Assembly: GCF_009647655.1 (NCBI RefSeq)
Contig: NZ_WJFD01000008.1
Span: 102,919 to 166,918, forward strand
DNA length: 64,000 nucleotides
Direction: 5' to 3'
DNA from: Chitinophaga sp. SYP-B3965
GTDB lineage: Bacteria > Bacteroidota > Bacteroidia > Chitinophagales > Chitinophagaceae
Numbering within the stretch: the first letter of the stretch is position 1; every line of letters starts with the position of its first letter. The notes beneath the pieces are model-generated. The model was not told the DNA's origin. It made no database searches and worked only from the letters and a program-made list of their open reading frames with translations. The translations under genes and the position numbers were made by a program. Shown here piece by piece: positions 36,107 through 45,395 of this stretch.

Positions 36107-36253
36107 TTACCACTAATTTATTACTACTCATTTCAACATACTGATACGTATCACGTAATAGGGAATATAATAGGTTGCAAACTATTTCTAATCCGTTCCC
36201 CTTTACATTCATTTTCCATAAAAGTTCATTTTTAACTATTAAAATTCAAAAAG

Positions 36254-36565
36254 ATGAAAAATTTAAAAGTTGTATTATTTGCCCTGGCCTTGATGGTAGG
36301 TGCTGGAAGTGCATATGCTTATAAAGTTGCTGCTAACTGTACTGGTTCTTTGCCTGTTTTCACCAAAGCTATACAAACTGAAACTTTTGTAGCTAATGGT
36401 GCTATTGCTGCTGATCAAACACTCAGTAACTACGTTACATTATCTGGCGTTAGCTACGAGTGCCTGGAAACAGATGATTTAGTTTGCACTTATACTTTTG
36501 ATGTAAATGCTCCTGTTGGTCAAAGGATCAAACAATGCACTGAAGGTATAAACGAAAGAGACTAA
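36254..36565 (+). CDS. Small secreted four-cysteine protein, cassette 2 copy a
   Basis: A 103-residue precursor with a Sec signal peptide (LALMVGAGSAYA). The mature part is about 80 residues with four cysteines: AANC near its start, then YECLETDDLVCTY, then KQC near the end. It is highly similar to the protein at 36973. The four-Cys pattern plus the MauE-like gene directly upstream suggests two disulfides. It may belong to the DUF6520-type small proteins of Bacteroidota, but this would need a profile search. Confidence 0.8.
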   Translation: MKNLKVVLFALALMVGAGSAYAYKVAANCTGSLPVFTKAIQTETFVANGAIAADQTLSNYVTLSGVSYECLETDDLVCTYTFDVNAPVGQRIKQCTEGINERD

Positions 36566-36577
36566 TTGACATCTTTT

Positions 36578-36612
36578 TATGAGGGCTGCCTGCAAACGGC
36601 AGCCCTCATAAA
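36578..36612 (+). terminator. Strong terminator after small protein copy a
   Basis: A 13-base perfect stem tatgagggctgcc / ggcagccctcata with a 7-base loop, followed by AAATTTATAT and preceded by a T run, so it works on both strands. It would separate copy a from copies b and c unless read through. Confidence 0.85.
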
Positions 36613-36644
36613 ATTTATATATCCAGCAAAGCAAATCAGTCAAC

Positions 36645-36950
36645 ATGCCATACCTGAAGTTCACTTATTCCGCTGCAATCATACTGATCGGTATTGGAAG
36701 TGCTTTTGCACAAAAAATGATCTCCTCCTCATCAGCATTACCCGTATATGGGAAAAATATACAAAGTGAAACATTCGTTTCGGTAGGTGCTCTTGCAGCT
36801 GATCAGAATATCAATAATTACTTCTCTTTAGATGGCATAGATTACAGCTGCATTGATGACAATCGCGTATGTTCTTATACTTATGACATCTCAGCACCAG
36901 CAGGCAGTAGAATTAAGCAGGATTCAGAAGGGCTTCTAGAAGTTGAATAA
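36645..36950 (+). CDS. Small secreted two-cysteine protein, cassette 2 copy b
   Basis: A 101-residue precursor, signal peptide ending GSAFAQ. It is diverged from its neighbours: only the central pair remains (DYSCIDDNRVCSYTYD), and the outer two cysteines of copies a and c are absent (the region reads KQDSEG where they have KQC-E-G). The loss of exactly the outer pair suggests these two cysteines bond to each other in copies a and c. Confidence 0.75.
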   Translation: MPYLKFTYSAAIILIGIGSAFAQKMISSSSALPVYGKNIQSETFVSVGALAADQNINNYFSLDGIDYSCIDDNRVCSYTYDISAPAGSRIKQDSEGLLEVE

Positions 36951-36972
36951 CAAATACCTCAAATCCCTCAAG

Positions 36973-37287
36973 ATGAAAAATTTAAAAGTTATACTATTTA
37001 CGCTCGCCCTTATCCTGGGTATCGGTAGCGCATATGCTTATAAAGTTACACTTAATTGCATTAATGGCCTTCCTAGATTCAGTAAAGCTGTACAAACTGA
37101 AACGTACATAGCTGAAGGTGCTCTTGCCAGTGATCAAACAATCAGTAACTATGTCTCAATAAGTGGCAGCAATTACGAGTGCCTGGAAATAGACAACCTG
37201 GTATGTACTTATACCTTTGATGTAAATGCTCCTGTTGGTCAAAGGATCAAACAATGTGATGAAGGTATGTACGAATCAGGCGATTGA
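36973..37287 (+). CDS. Small secreted four-cysteine protein, cassette 2 copy c
   Basis: 104 residues from the ATG at 36973. An upstream ATG at 36943 overlaps copy b and gives a poorer signal peptide. The start MKNLKVILFTLALILGIGSA mirrors copy a. The cysteines are at LNC, YECLEIDNLVCTY and KQC. The end NAPVGQRIKQC is nearly identical to copy a, pointing to recent duplication. It is the last plus-strand gene before the convergent thioredoxin. Confidence 0.8.
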   Translation: MKNLKVILFTLALILGIGSAYAYKVTLNCINGLPRFSKAVQTETYIAEGALASDQTISNYVSISGSNYECLEIDNLVCTYTFDVNAPVGQRIKQCDEGMYESGD

Positions 37288-37295
37288 TCTCTTTT

Positions 37296-37326
37296 ATGAG
37301 GGTTGCTGCTTGTAAGTAACCCCCAT
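37296..37326. terminator. Hairpin between small protein copy c and the TlpA-like gene
   Basis: An imperfect stem atgagggtt / aacccccat, preceded on the plus strand by CTTTT. It is probably a shared end for the convergent genes and resembles the terminator of copy a in sequence. Confidence 0.5.
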
Positions 37327-37331
37327 ACATT

Positions 37332-38876
37332 CTACAAGAGATTCCTTTTTATGATACTGATCAGTGAATCCTTATTCCGAAGCTCCGAATTAGAAACGCT
37401 TGCGATCCTTCCGTTCTTATCTATTAAGATAGGCCTTGGATAGGACCTGATGCTATAATGCTTTATAATAGGATGATTAGTTGATAGCGGGCCTGTATTT
37501 AGATTTATCAAATTATCCTTTCCTATTGATGTATAAATACCGCTTCGGACACTTTTTTGGAATACCTTAAAATCCTTATCGATATTGACCGTTATAAATA
37601 TCACATTAGTATCTTTTCTAAAAAAATCTTCTACGAAAGAAAGCTCTTGTCCATAATATTTGGAGCAGGCCCCGCATCCTGTATACCAGAAATCCATCAT
37701 CACTACCTTTCCTCTAAAATCGTTCATCGTATAATCATTTCCATTATAACCCTTTAATTTAAAGTTGAACGCTTCCCCTCCTATCTTATTATTATCATGG
37801 AGCTCGTTCAGGAAATCAATGTATTTCTTATTTGAAATCATGCTGGTTGCTTTACTAAACAACCCGTCTACATCACTCGTTTTAATAAAATTCTCTATCG
37901 TGTAATTAAGGACCAATTCATCCTTTGCAATTCCATTATAACCAGCGATATTATCCAAAACCGATTTTCCATTACCAAATTTTTCAATCGCCAGGATCTT
38001 AAACCTTTCATTTAATGTACTAACATATTCTAAAGCATTAAATAATGCATAAGTGGATGTATCAAGCAGCTTGTTTTCTATACTATCCTTAAAGTACCGT
38101 TTAAACTTTGCAATCTCACCTTCCATTGTCTTCTTAGCAAGATCGTCTTTTGCCTTTGTTAAGTCATATAAAAACCTATTAACGTAAAGCTTCAAAAGAA
38201 AGGCCTCATAGTAATCATTCTTTACTTTTGAAATATTCCAGAATATCTTAAACAGTTCAGGAGTAATCTTGTCTTTATAGGTATTTAACAGCTCCCATTC
38301 CCCCTTCATTATTCTTCTGGGTTGTTCTATCGCAGCCAAATAGGTGCTAAAATCCTGGACATACTGTTCTTCAGATTGTTCTGCTTCCTTTTTTACTTCT
38401 TCATTACTTATCTTTTCGAGATGCTTAATAACATCCTTCGATCCATATTGATATTGCATCTTTGCTGCCCCTCTTCCCCCAAATTCAATTTCACTCCCTG
38501 ATGCATACATAACAATGCTATCCCCATTTTCCATTACAAAGTTTTCGAATATGGGTTCGGGGTTCCCCCGTTTAGTTGAACCGCAATACAATGATACATA
38601 GCTATACTCTACGTTGGAATTTAGTTCAAAATGGAATGTTCCATCTGCGCTAAGTGCGGCCCTTTCCATGTGAGGCAAATATTTGGCAAATTTCTCAGAA
38701 CAAAGGTTTTCCCATAAACGCAGCCTGATTGAGTCCCCGACTTTATAATCCTTTATCTTCCCCGATATAATAATTTTCTGGGAGGTATACTTCTCATTAA
38801 ATGCTCCTCCGGCATCAAAACACAATAACATGGAGAGAAAAAACAGCATTAATGAGCCTGCATATCGTCCATTCAT
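37332..38876 (-). CDS. TlpA-type thioredoxin with long N-terminal region, cassette 2
   Basis: 514 residues from the ATG at 38876, which gives a signal peptide; the frame to 38912 adds 12 residues before it. Residues about 35-130 look like a DUF4369 beta-sandwich, then a long helical segment, then a thioredoxin fold (GKVVMMDFWYTGCGACSKYY). The active site is Cys-Gly-Ala-Cys. It lies downstream of susD (39133) with a terminator-like hairpin between, and is convergent with the small secreted proteins. With the MauE-like protein it could form a periplasmic oxidase/isomerase pair acting on them. Confidence 0.88.
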   Translation of the reverse strand: MNGRYAGSLMLFFLSMLLCFDAGGAFNEKYTSQKIIISGKIKDYKVGDSIRLRLWENLCSEKFAKYLPHMERAALSADGTFHFELNSNVEYSYVSLYCGSTKRGNPEPIFENFVMENGDSIVMYASGSEIEFGGRGAAKMQYQYGSKDVIKHLEKISNEEVKKEAEQSEEQYVQDFSTYLAAIEQPRRIMKGEWELLNTYKDKITPELFKIFWNISKVKNDYYEAFLLKLYVNRFLYDLTKAKDDLAKKTMEGEIAKFKRYFKDSIENKLLDTSTYALFNALEYVSTLNERFKILAIEKFGNGKSVLDNIAGYNGIAKDELVLNYTIENFIKTSDVDGLFSKATSMISNKKYIDFLNELHDNNKIGGEAFNFKLKGYNGNDYTMNDFRGKVVMMDFWYTGCGACSKYYGQELSFVEDFFRKDTNVIFITVNIDKDFKVFQKSVRSGIYTSIGKDNLINLNTGPLSTNHPIIKHYSIRSYPRPILIDKNGRIASVSNSELRNKDSLISIIKRNLL

Positions 38877-39077
38877 AATTCGCCCTTTTAAGTAATAATA
38901 ATTAATTGTCAAGATATCTATCAGATCGTTTTTCTACTATTCTATGCAGGACATTAACTTTAATTTAACAACAGGATCCTACATAAGAATAAGAGTATTA
39001 TTACTATTAAAAGGGTTAATTGTTTAAAGAGAATTTTAGAAAATTAAATTCTGCGCAGTATAGGCTAAAATAGCTTT

Positions 39078-39107
39078 GCCCGCTAATCCTTAAAAGGACT
39101 AGCGGGC
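39078..39107 (-). terminator. Hairpin after susD, cassette 2
   Basis: A 12-base stem gcccgctaatcc / ggactagcgggc with one mismatch, in the 256-base gap 38877-39132. On the minus strand it is followed by AAAGCTATTTT. The same gap presumably holds the promoter of the TlpA-like gene. Confidence 0.6.
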
Positions 39108-39132
39108 AGAAAAATATTATATGCTATTTATC

Positions 39133-40518
39133 TCAACGTATATTCTGCTCTATGCCGGAAAACGCAATAACATCATTAGGGATAGGCGCCACATACCTTG
39201 GATCATTTGGCGGTAATGTATATGTTACACCGTTCAGTATCCTTTTCAGCGTGATATTCGCACCTTCTTTATTGAGTCTTCTCAGATCTGACCATCTCAA
39301 TCCTCTAAGGATCAGTTCTTTCCTCCGCTCAACTAAAACCTGGCGCAAGGCATCAGCACCATCTGTGGCCACATAATCTACAAATGTTGTTTGTCCGCTA
39401 ACTTTACGCCACCTCGTCTTCAGCAGATCATTCAAATCCTTCATGGCTTCCGTAACCTTTCCTGCACGTGCATAACATTCTGCGCGTATTAAATAAACCT
39501 CATCCGTTGCAAAACCACTGAACCGTACCCTCTCATTGTAACTGCCTTTCAAATTTCCTGCGGCTGTATAGTATATCTGCTTTCTGAGGTCATTAGCTAC
39601 ATAAGAACTCAAAATGGTTGTATCAACAAAAAAACCAGCCGTTACACGTAAACTTGCTATGACTGTTGATTCTGACAATACGCAGCTTTGATAAATTGAC
39701 TCTACGTTGAATTTAGTAAAAGGGTTGGTTGATGAAAGGGAAATTGTATTGTAATCTATCAATTTATTATAGATCGCTAGTGTGCTATCCGCATACTGCC
39801 CTGCCATCTTATAATCCCTCATACTAAGGAACGCCCGTGCCAAAAGAGCTGTAGCTGCCGGTTTTGACGGTCTATTCCTGTTCAATTCAGGTACCTGAAC
39901 CTGCAACAGGTTCTTCGCTTCAATAAGATCATTAATTATCCTATCATAAGTTACCTTAACAGTAGATCTCTCGGTTTTATCATCAATGCCTGCTGTTAAC
40001 CGTAAAGGAATTCCGTACATGTTTGAAGCTGCACTCTCATCATACATAGGGCTATAGGCCTGTGCCAGATTATAAAAAGCAAATGCCCTGATAAATAATG
40101 CGCTTCCTTTTATGTTATTATAAAAGGACTGGTTTGATGCATTCACTTCTATATTTGCCAGCCCCTCCAGTACTACATTCGCATAAAACACTTGTTGATA
40201 GGGTAAATTCCAGTCACTGATCTTTTCAACACCATTATAGATCTCCTTGTTCCATATGTAACAATTCTTCTCGTGTATCTTCTTCAATCCGTTCCAGTTA
40301 TCATACTTAATATAGTAATCATCTGAGGAAAGATCACCAAAAGCGGGTGTTTCCCTCATATAGCTATCTACATCAAGTAATTTCTGAAAATCCTCTAGTG
40401 TTGAAGGAATAGTGATGGTTGAGTTAGGACGCTTTTCTAAAAATTCCTTATCGCATGACATTAATGGTATCAGGACAATTGCAACCGCTATCACGCTGTA
40501 ATATCTATATCTGTTCAT
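39133..40518 (-). CDS. RagB/SusD-like outer-membrane lipoprotein, cassette 2
   Basis: A 461-residue SusD-family lipoprotein, Cys22 acylated in IPLMSCDKEFLEKRPN. It carries SSDDYYIKYDNWNG, RPSKPAATALLARAFLSM and the end motif RRKELILRGLRWSDLRRLN. It is a paralogue of the SusD at 26533, following it closely in segment order and length. It is co-transcribed with the STN-type susC upstream (50-base gap). Confidence 0.93.
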   Translation of the reverse strand: MNRYRYYSVIAVAIVLIPLMSCDKEFLEKRPNSTITIPSTLEDFQKLLDVDSYMRETPAFGDLSSDDYYIKYDNWNGLKKIHEKNCYIWNKEIYNGVEKISDWNLPYQQVFYANVVLEGLANIEVNASNQSFYNNIKGSALFIRAFAFYNLAQAYSPMYDESAASNMYGIPLRLTAGIDDKTERSTVKVTYDRIINDLIEAKNLLQVQVPELNRNRPSKPAATALLARAFLSMRDYKMAGQYADSTLAIYNKLIDYNTISLSSTNPFTKFNVESIYQSCVLSESTVIASLRVTAGFFVDTTILSSYVANDLRKQIYYTAAGNLKGSYNERVRFSGFATDEVYLIRAECYARAGKVTEAMKDLNDLLKTRWRKVSGQTTFVDYVATDGADALRQVLVERRKELILRGLRWSDLRRLNKEGANITLKRILNGVTYTLPPNDPRYVAPIPNDVIAFSGIEQNIR

Positions 40519-40568
40519 ATCTAGTTCATTTAGTATAGTTAATCAATCTATCTATCTCCAGGCACCTC

Positions 40569-43500
40569 TTAGAGGTCCATACTTACGCCAATCGCATAAG
40601 AACGAGGAGTACTGATACCCCCAACAAAGTCAGGATCAATTCCAGCTTTGTTAGATTTCCAGATCAATCCTACATTATTAACATATAAATAAGCATTCAG
40701 ATTCTTAACAACATTACTCCGGAATTTAATAGGATAGTCCAGCCGGATATCCTGTATGCGGATATGATCACCTTTCAACACGTTAATCTCAGCATTTGCG
40801 TATAACAGATCCCTCAAGCTATTGGATGGATAGATCATAGAAGGAACATTCGTATGGCCTTCGTCTCCCGCTTTTTTCCATCTGTTCACATACTCATCCT
40901 CTATAGCACCTGAATTACCAAGGATTCCGCTGTATTGCAGGGAGGGTTTCCTGATATAATAATCGAGTCTATAGGTAATATTAACCGTCAAACTGATCCC
41001 TTTCCAATCAAATGAGTTTATAAAACTTCCAAAATAAGTGGGTTTTGCATTTCCGATATATACCGCATCATTTATATCAGTAGAAGAATACAAGGCACTA
41101 TAATCTTTACTGGCTCCGCCTTTTAAATACGATTGCGGATCACCAGTTGCCGGATCAAGACCTGCCCACTTGTATGCATATACACTGTATAACGGCCTTC
41201 CTACAACCGGATTAATTATTGAATTGTAAAAGAGTGTATTAAGTCGGCCGAAATCCAGTTTATATTCTGTCACCTTTTCTTTGGAATGGTTAAATATTAA
41301 GGTGTTTTGCCATCTGAATTTCTTATCAATAATTATGGATTTTAGCATAATATCAAATCCTTTCCCCTCAATATTTGCCGTATTACCAACAAAGGTTGTT
41401 ATCCCGGAAGTAGGATCAATGGGGCTGGAACTAATCAGGTCATCGCCCTTTTTGTTATAAAGATCCACACTCCCGCTAATTCTGTTTGTTAGCACCCTAA
41501 AGTCCATCCCTACATTGATAATCCTGGTCCTTTCCCATCTCAGCGAAGGATTAGGAGGATTTTTCACCAACAAAATAGGTGCATTGTAATTATTTACAGC
41601 TCCTGCTGATGCGGTGGCAACTGCAGACAAGGAGTTATCCACGTTACCATTTAAACCATAGGTAGCTCTCAGTTTCAAATAAGAAACCACTGTGCTTTTG
41701 AAGAAACTTTCATTGGATATATTCCAGGCACCGCCAACAGACCATAAAGGCACCCCTTTCTGATTGGTTTTAACGCCGAATAGATTGGATTCATCCTTTC
41801 TTACACTTCCTGACAAAATGTATCTACGATCAAAGGAGTAGGAGCCATTCGCATAATATGACCTGAACCGGTTCACTGAATTATAAAGAGATATTGGATA
41901 CAGGAGAGGAATTCGTCTTAAACCGTTATTATTAAAGATTGGATATTCCTTATTAAAATCAACCTGTGCTTCTACTCCTAATTCAGTATCATATCCATAC
42001 AGGCGCCTATTAGTTCTATTATTAACTAATTCACGTTGCTCTGCACCAGCTATTATTGCCAGTTCATGAATACTATTAAAGGTTTTTGCATAATTTACCT
42101 GGCCCCTCAAACTAGATGCAGCGGTTTTCAAATCATCCAGGTCCACAATTGCACCTAATGGAATAGCTCTGTTAACCTGGTTTGTAGAATAGTTAACATC
42201 AGAATATTGATTGATCAGATCCCTGGTATAGTAGGAATCTTTATCGTACAAGAGCCTGTTAGCAGAATTCCCATTTGCATACTGGTAATTGAAACTTACA
42301 TCTAATCCATCTAAAATTTTGTAAGAAAGCCCTGCATCGAACCTATAATCAATCGACTTTGACGTATTCCGGTTTAGCCCGATCTCAGCTAAGGGGTAAT
42401 ACCGCCAATCCAATAACTTTCCCTGTCCGGCAGTATCAAGAAAGCTTTCCCTGTATTGCCTGCCTGCACTTAATGGATCACTTTTTGTTCCTAATGAATA
42501 ATAAGGCTCCAGTGAATTTATGCTCTCAACTCCCCCCAGATCCATATTCTGCTTTGAAAAATAAACACCCAGATTAACCTGCAATTTATCTTTCAGGAGC
42601 AATAGCGAATTTTTTGCATTGATGCTTATCCGCTCAGTACTATTCCCTACCAATGTCTGATTTCCTTTATCATACCCCAGTGAAATATAATAATTCTGAT
42701 TCCGGCCACCTCCGCTCAGATTAACCGCATATTGCTGGTTCACGGCTGGCCTGTAAAAGTATTTGCTCTGTTCCGCAACAACGTCATTTTGTCTGAGCAG
42801 GTTCAGTTCATTATTCATCTGTGCTTCACTGATCAAGCCATCTCGTTGCTTAATGAAGATCTCAACAGCAGGTGATAAAAGGGGATGTGTAGTACTATTC
42901 TCGTCAGTACTATAATAGCCATTATCAAACAGATATTTTTCGTAATCAATGTAATTATCTGCCTTAAACCGGGGAATGCTTCTTAGGTTAGGCTTTTCCG
43001 ATACAGAAACGTTTGAATTAAACGACACCTTTAAGGGCTGATTATTCCGTCCTTTTTTTGTAGTGATCACAATAACACCATTTCCGGAATAGGCGCCCCA
43101 GATCGAAGCCGCCGCCGCATCTTTCAGCACCGTGATCGTTTCAATATCATTGGGGTTGATCGTACTGATATCAGCTGGATAAGGAAAGTTATCTACTACG
43201 ATCAGGGGATTAGGATTAGCAAAAATGGTCCCCCTGCTTCTTATGCTAATGGCAGATTCATTTGCCCTCCCCTGTGCATTCTTATTAAATACCAGTCCGT
43301 TCACCACTCCTTCTAATCTATCCAAAGCATTGGCAGATACCCTTCTGTTCAGTAGTTTGTTATCCACCAATTCAAAAGAACCCGTTGCCCGTTCTTTTGC
43401 CATATTCTGGTATCCGGTTGACACTACTTCAACTCCTTGTATATCTCTGATCAGAGAATCCAGTTTAATAACCAGTTCCCTTTGCCCGGCTACTCTATAT

Positions 43501-44090
43501 TGCTTTGCCCCAAAACCGATCGAAGAGATCAACAATGTGGCATCTGCAGGAATATTAGCAAATTCAAAATTTCCGTTGCCATCTGTACCCTGTCCCCTTC
43601 CCTGCCCGCGCAAAGAAACGGTGGCGCCCGCAATGGGTCTGCCCTGAACGTCCATCACCTTTCCGGACACATTCATTAATGGAACAGAATCTTTATCCTT
43701 ATTCTTTGGTACGCCATCCACAATGATACTTGGCCCCTGGTCCTTTTCACTTTTTCCGATCCGCACGATGTTATCAATGTAAATCCAGGACATCGCTCTG
43801 CCGGCAAACAGGTATTTCAACACTTTTTCAACGGTCATATCTACAGAAGGAATATTTACCCTTTCATTCTGGTTAAAATCGTCGTTGTTATAGCTGAATC
43901 GCAGCCCTGTCTGGTCTGTTATACTTTTAAGGATTTCCTTTATTGTTTTATTCTTAGCCGCTACACTTACCACTTTATCACCGGGACTGTTCTGTTTGGC
44001 CTGGCCTTCCACATTAAATGAGATCACTAAAAAAAGAAAGAATGTCAAAAATTTCAGAAAACAAGTTGATTGATTAGTACAGCTACTCAT
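40569..44090 (-). CDS. SusC-like TonB-dependent transducer with STN domain, cassette 2
   Basis: 1173 residues. The signal peptide ends NVEGQ, then an STN domain (about 42-112; VSVAAKNKTIKEILKSITDQ), a carboxypeptidase-D-like domain (about 140-215; SGKVMDVQGRPIAGATVSLR), a plug with GAYSGNGVIVITTKKG, and a barrel. Domain order and many segments match the SusC at 27895. The divergent sigma/FecR pair (44771-46508) is its expected signalling partner. It faces a 680-base gap that contains the shared 19-base motif. Confidence 0.94.
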   Translation of the reverse strand: MSSCTNQSTCFLKFLTFFLFLVISFNVEGQAKQNSPGDKVVSVAAKNKTIKEILKSITDQTGLRFSYNNDDFNQNERVNIPSVDMTVEKVLKYLFAGRAMSWIYIDNIVRIGKSEKDQGPSIIVDGVPKNKDKDSVPLMNVSGKVMDVQGRPIAGATVSLRGQGRGQGTDGNGNFEFANIPADATLLISSIGFGAKQYRVAGQRELVIKLDSLIRDIQGVEVVSTGYQNMAKERATGSFELVDNKLLNRRVSANALDRLEGVVNGLVFNKNAQGRANESAISIRSRGTIFANPNPLIVVDNFPYPADISTINPNDIETITVLKDAAAASIWGAYSGNGVIVITTKKGRNNQPLKVSFNSNVSVSEKPNLRSIPRFKADNYIDYEKYLFDNGYYSTDENSTTHPLLSPAVEIFIKQRDGLISEAQMNNELNLLRQNDVVAEQSKYFYRPAVNQQYAVNLSGGGRNQNYYISLGYDKGNQTLVGNSTERISINAKNSLLLLKDKLQVNLGVYFSKQNMDLGGVESINSLEPYYSLGTKSDPLSAGRQYRESFLDTAGQGKLLDWRYYPLAEIGLNRNTSKSIDYRFDAGLSYKILDGLDVSFNYQYANGNSANRLLYDKDSYYTRDLINQYSDVNYSTNQVNRAIPLGAIVDLDDLKTAASSLRGQVNYAKTFNSIHELAIIAGAEQRELVNNRTNRRLYGYDTELGVEAQVDFNKEYPIFNNNGLRRIPLLYPISLYNSVNRFRSYYANGSYSFDRRYILSGSVRKDESNLFGVKTNQKGVPLWSVGGAWNISNESFFKSTVVSYLKLRATYGLNGNVDNSLSAVATASAGAVNNYNAPILLVKNPPNPSLRWERTRIINVGMDFRVLTNRISGSVDLYNKKGDDLISSSPIDPTSGITTFVGNTANIEGKGFDIMLKSIIIDKKFRWQNTLIFNHSKEKVTEYKLDFGRLNTLFYNSIINPVVGRPLYSVYAYKWAGLDPATGDPQSYLKGGASKDYSALYSSTDINDAVYIGNAKPTYFGSFINSFDWKGISLTVNITYRLDYYIRKPSLQYSGILGNSGAIEDEYVNRWKKAGDEGHTNVPSMIYPSNSLRDLLYANAEINVLKGDHIRIQDIRLDYPIKFRSNVVKNLNAYLYVNNVGLIWKSNKAGIDPDFVGGISTPRSYAIGVSMDL

Positions 44091-44770
44091 GATGTTCGTA
44101 TTTTCTTTTAAAACTGCCTCTGCACTTAAAGAAGTCAGAAGGATTCCACCACTTAAAAAAACTTCCAGATGTATAAGCTAAACGGTAGAAAATGCAGCTT
44201 TTCTGCAGGTATAGATTATAAATTAATGATTGATCTTCTGTTTAATTAGTATCCGGGTATAGGACTATACCATCTAATGTATGCGGTTAGATTAGTTTTA
44301 CAATATCCCATGATCAGCAATTGGTTTATTCTAATTCCCCTGACTAATGTTCTACTTTATAAGTTGCGTCTTTGTAAAATAGGTGACATTAATTTTCAAT
44401 TATTTTTAGAATAAATAAAAAATAAACCCGGTTTAAATAACAACTTTTTAACAATCACTGTTATAAATTATGATTAATATAATTAAGAGATAGATTAATT
44501 TTACAGCATTACGTAAACCATAGCAACTGTTTTCTTACGTTTTTTCTAAGTTTTTTTTCTCGTGAACCTTCTGCAGTCCTGTATTGTAAGTATATAAGGC
44601 AATTACACAAACAACTATGAGCAGCACACAGTGGAAAAAGGATTGGAAAAACTAAAACATATACTATTTTTACGAAGTCCATTATGTTCTGCCTATAATT
44701 CTGACTAAGCGAGAATTATCTATTACACTGAATAAGTAAAAACCAACTCAAAAAGAGCGGATACACTATT
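44091..44770. other. Divergent regulatory region between susC and sigma, cassette 2
   Basis: 680 bases without a convincing gene, AT-rich. It contains the 19-base motif at 44383-44401. The equivalent gap in cassette 1 is 259 bases, so about 400 bases are extra here. I saw no further structure that I can name. Confidence 0.5.
44383..44401. promoter_or_regulatory. 19-base motif shared with 31561-31579
   Basis: Identical GTGACATTAATTTTCAATT in the matching susC/sigma gap, 293 bases upstream of susC. It is followed in both places by an AT-rich run ending TTTTTAG. Confidence 0.55.
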
Positions 44771-45322
44771 ATGGATTTTTTGCAGTCTGACGATCTAACG
44801 CTTTTGCATGAGATTAAAAACGGAAACGAACTGGCATTCAATGAAATGTTCAGGCGTTACAGCCGTTTCTTAAAGATCCAAGCCTACTACAAGTTGAAGG
44901 ATACCCAACTTGCTGAAGAAGCTGTGAACGACGTCCTCATTTCTATCTGGCAAAGGCGAAATAACATTGAGATCAATATACCACTGAAGGCTTACCTCTT
45001 TAAAGCCATCACTAAACAGTGTGCCTATAAAGAAAGGAGCCTCCGGCAACATAGGCTATTGGTAAACCATGTAGATGTGATGGAAACAGACTTTGGTTTC
45101 TATCCCGCCACCCTGGAGAATAAGGAACTCGGCCAAAAGATCCTCAACGCCATAGCTCATATATCTGCCCCATCCAGCAGGAGGGCATTCGAGATGCAAT
45201 ATATCTACCACAAACCCCAAAAGGAGATCGCCCAGGAAATGAATATGTCCTTAGATGCTGTAAAAAAGAAGATCAGCAGGGCCACTCAGGAAGTACGCTC
45301 CCTTTTAAAGAAAAGTCATTAA
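44771..45322 (+). CDS. ECF RNA polymerase sigma factor (FecI-like), cassette 2
   Basis: 183 residues with region 2 (DTQLAEEAVNDVLISIWQRR) and region 4 (SRRAFEMQYIYHKPQKEIAQEMNMSLDAVKKKIS). Paired with the FecR gene 73 bases downstream and divergent from an STN-type susC. It shares the opening D-D-x-T-L-L-H-E-I with the sigma at 31661 and probably controls the susCD operon at 39133-44090. Confidence 0.92.
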   Translation: MDFLQSDDLTLLHEIKNGNELAFNEMFRRYSRFLKIQAYYKLKDTQLAEEAVNDVLISIWQRRNNIEINIPLKAYLFKAITKQCAYKERSLRQHRLLVNHVDVMETDFGFYPATLENKELGQKILNAIAHISAPSSRRAFEMQYIYHKPQKEIAQEMNMSLDAVKKKISRATQEVRSLLKKSH

Positions 45323-45395
45323 CAATTCAGGTCTCCAATTGTTAATTCCCCCTCTTCGTGTCACCATTTATTATTTAATGCAACTTTAGATTTGT

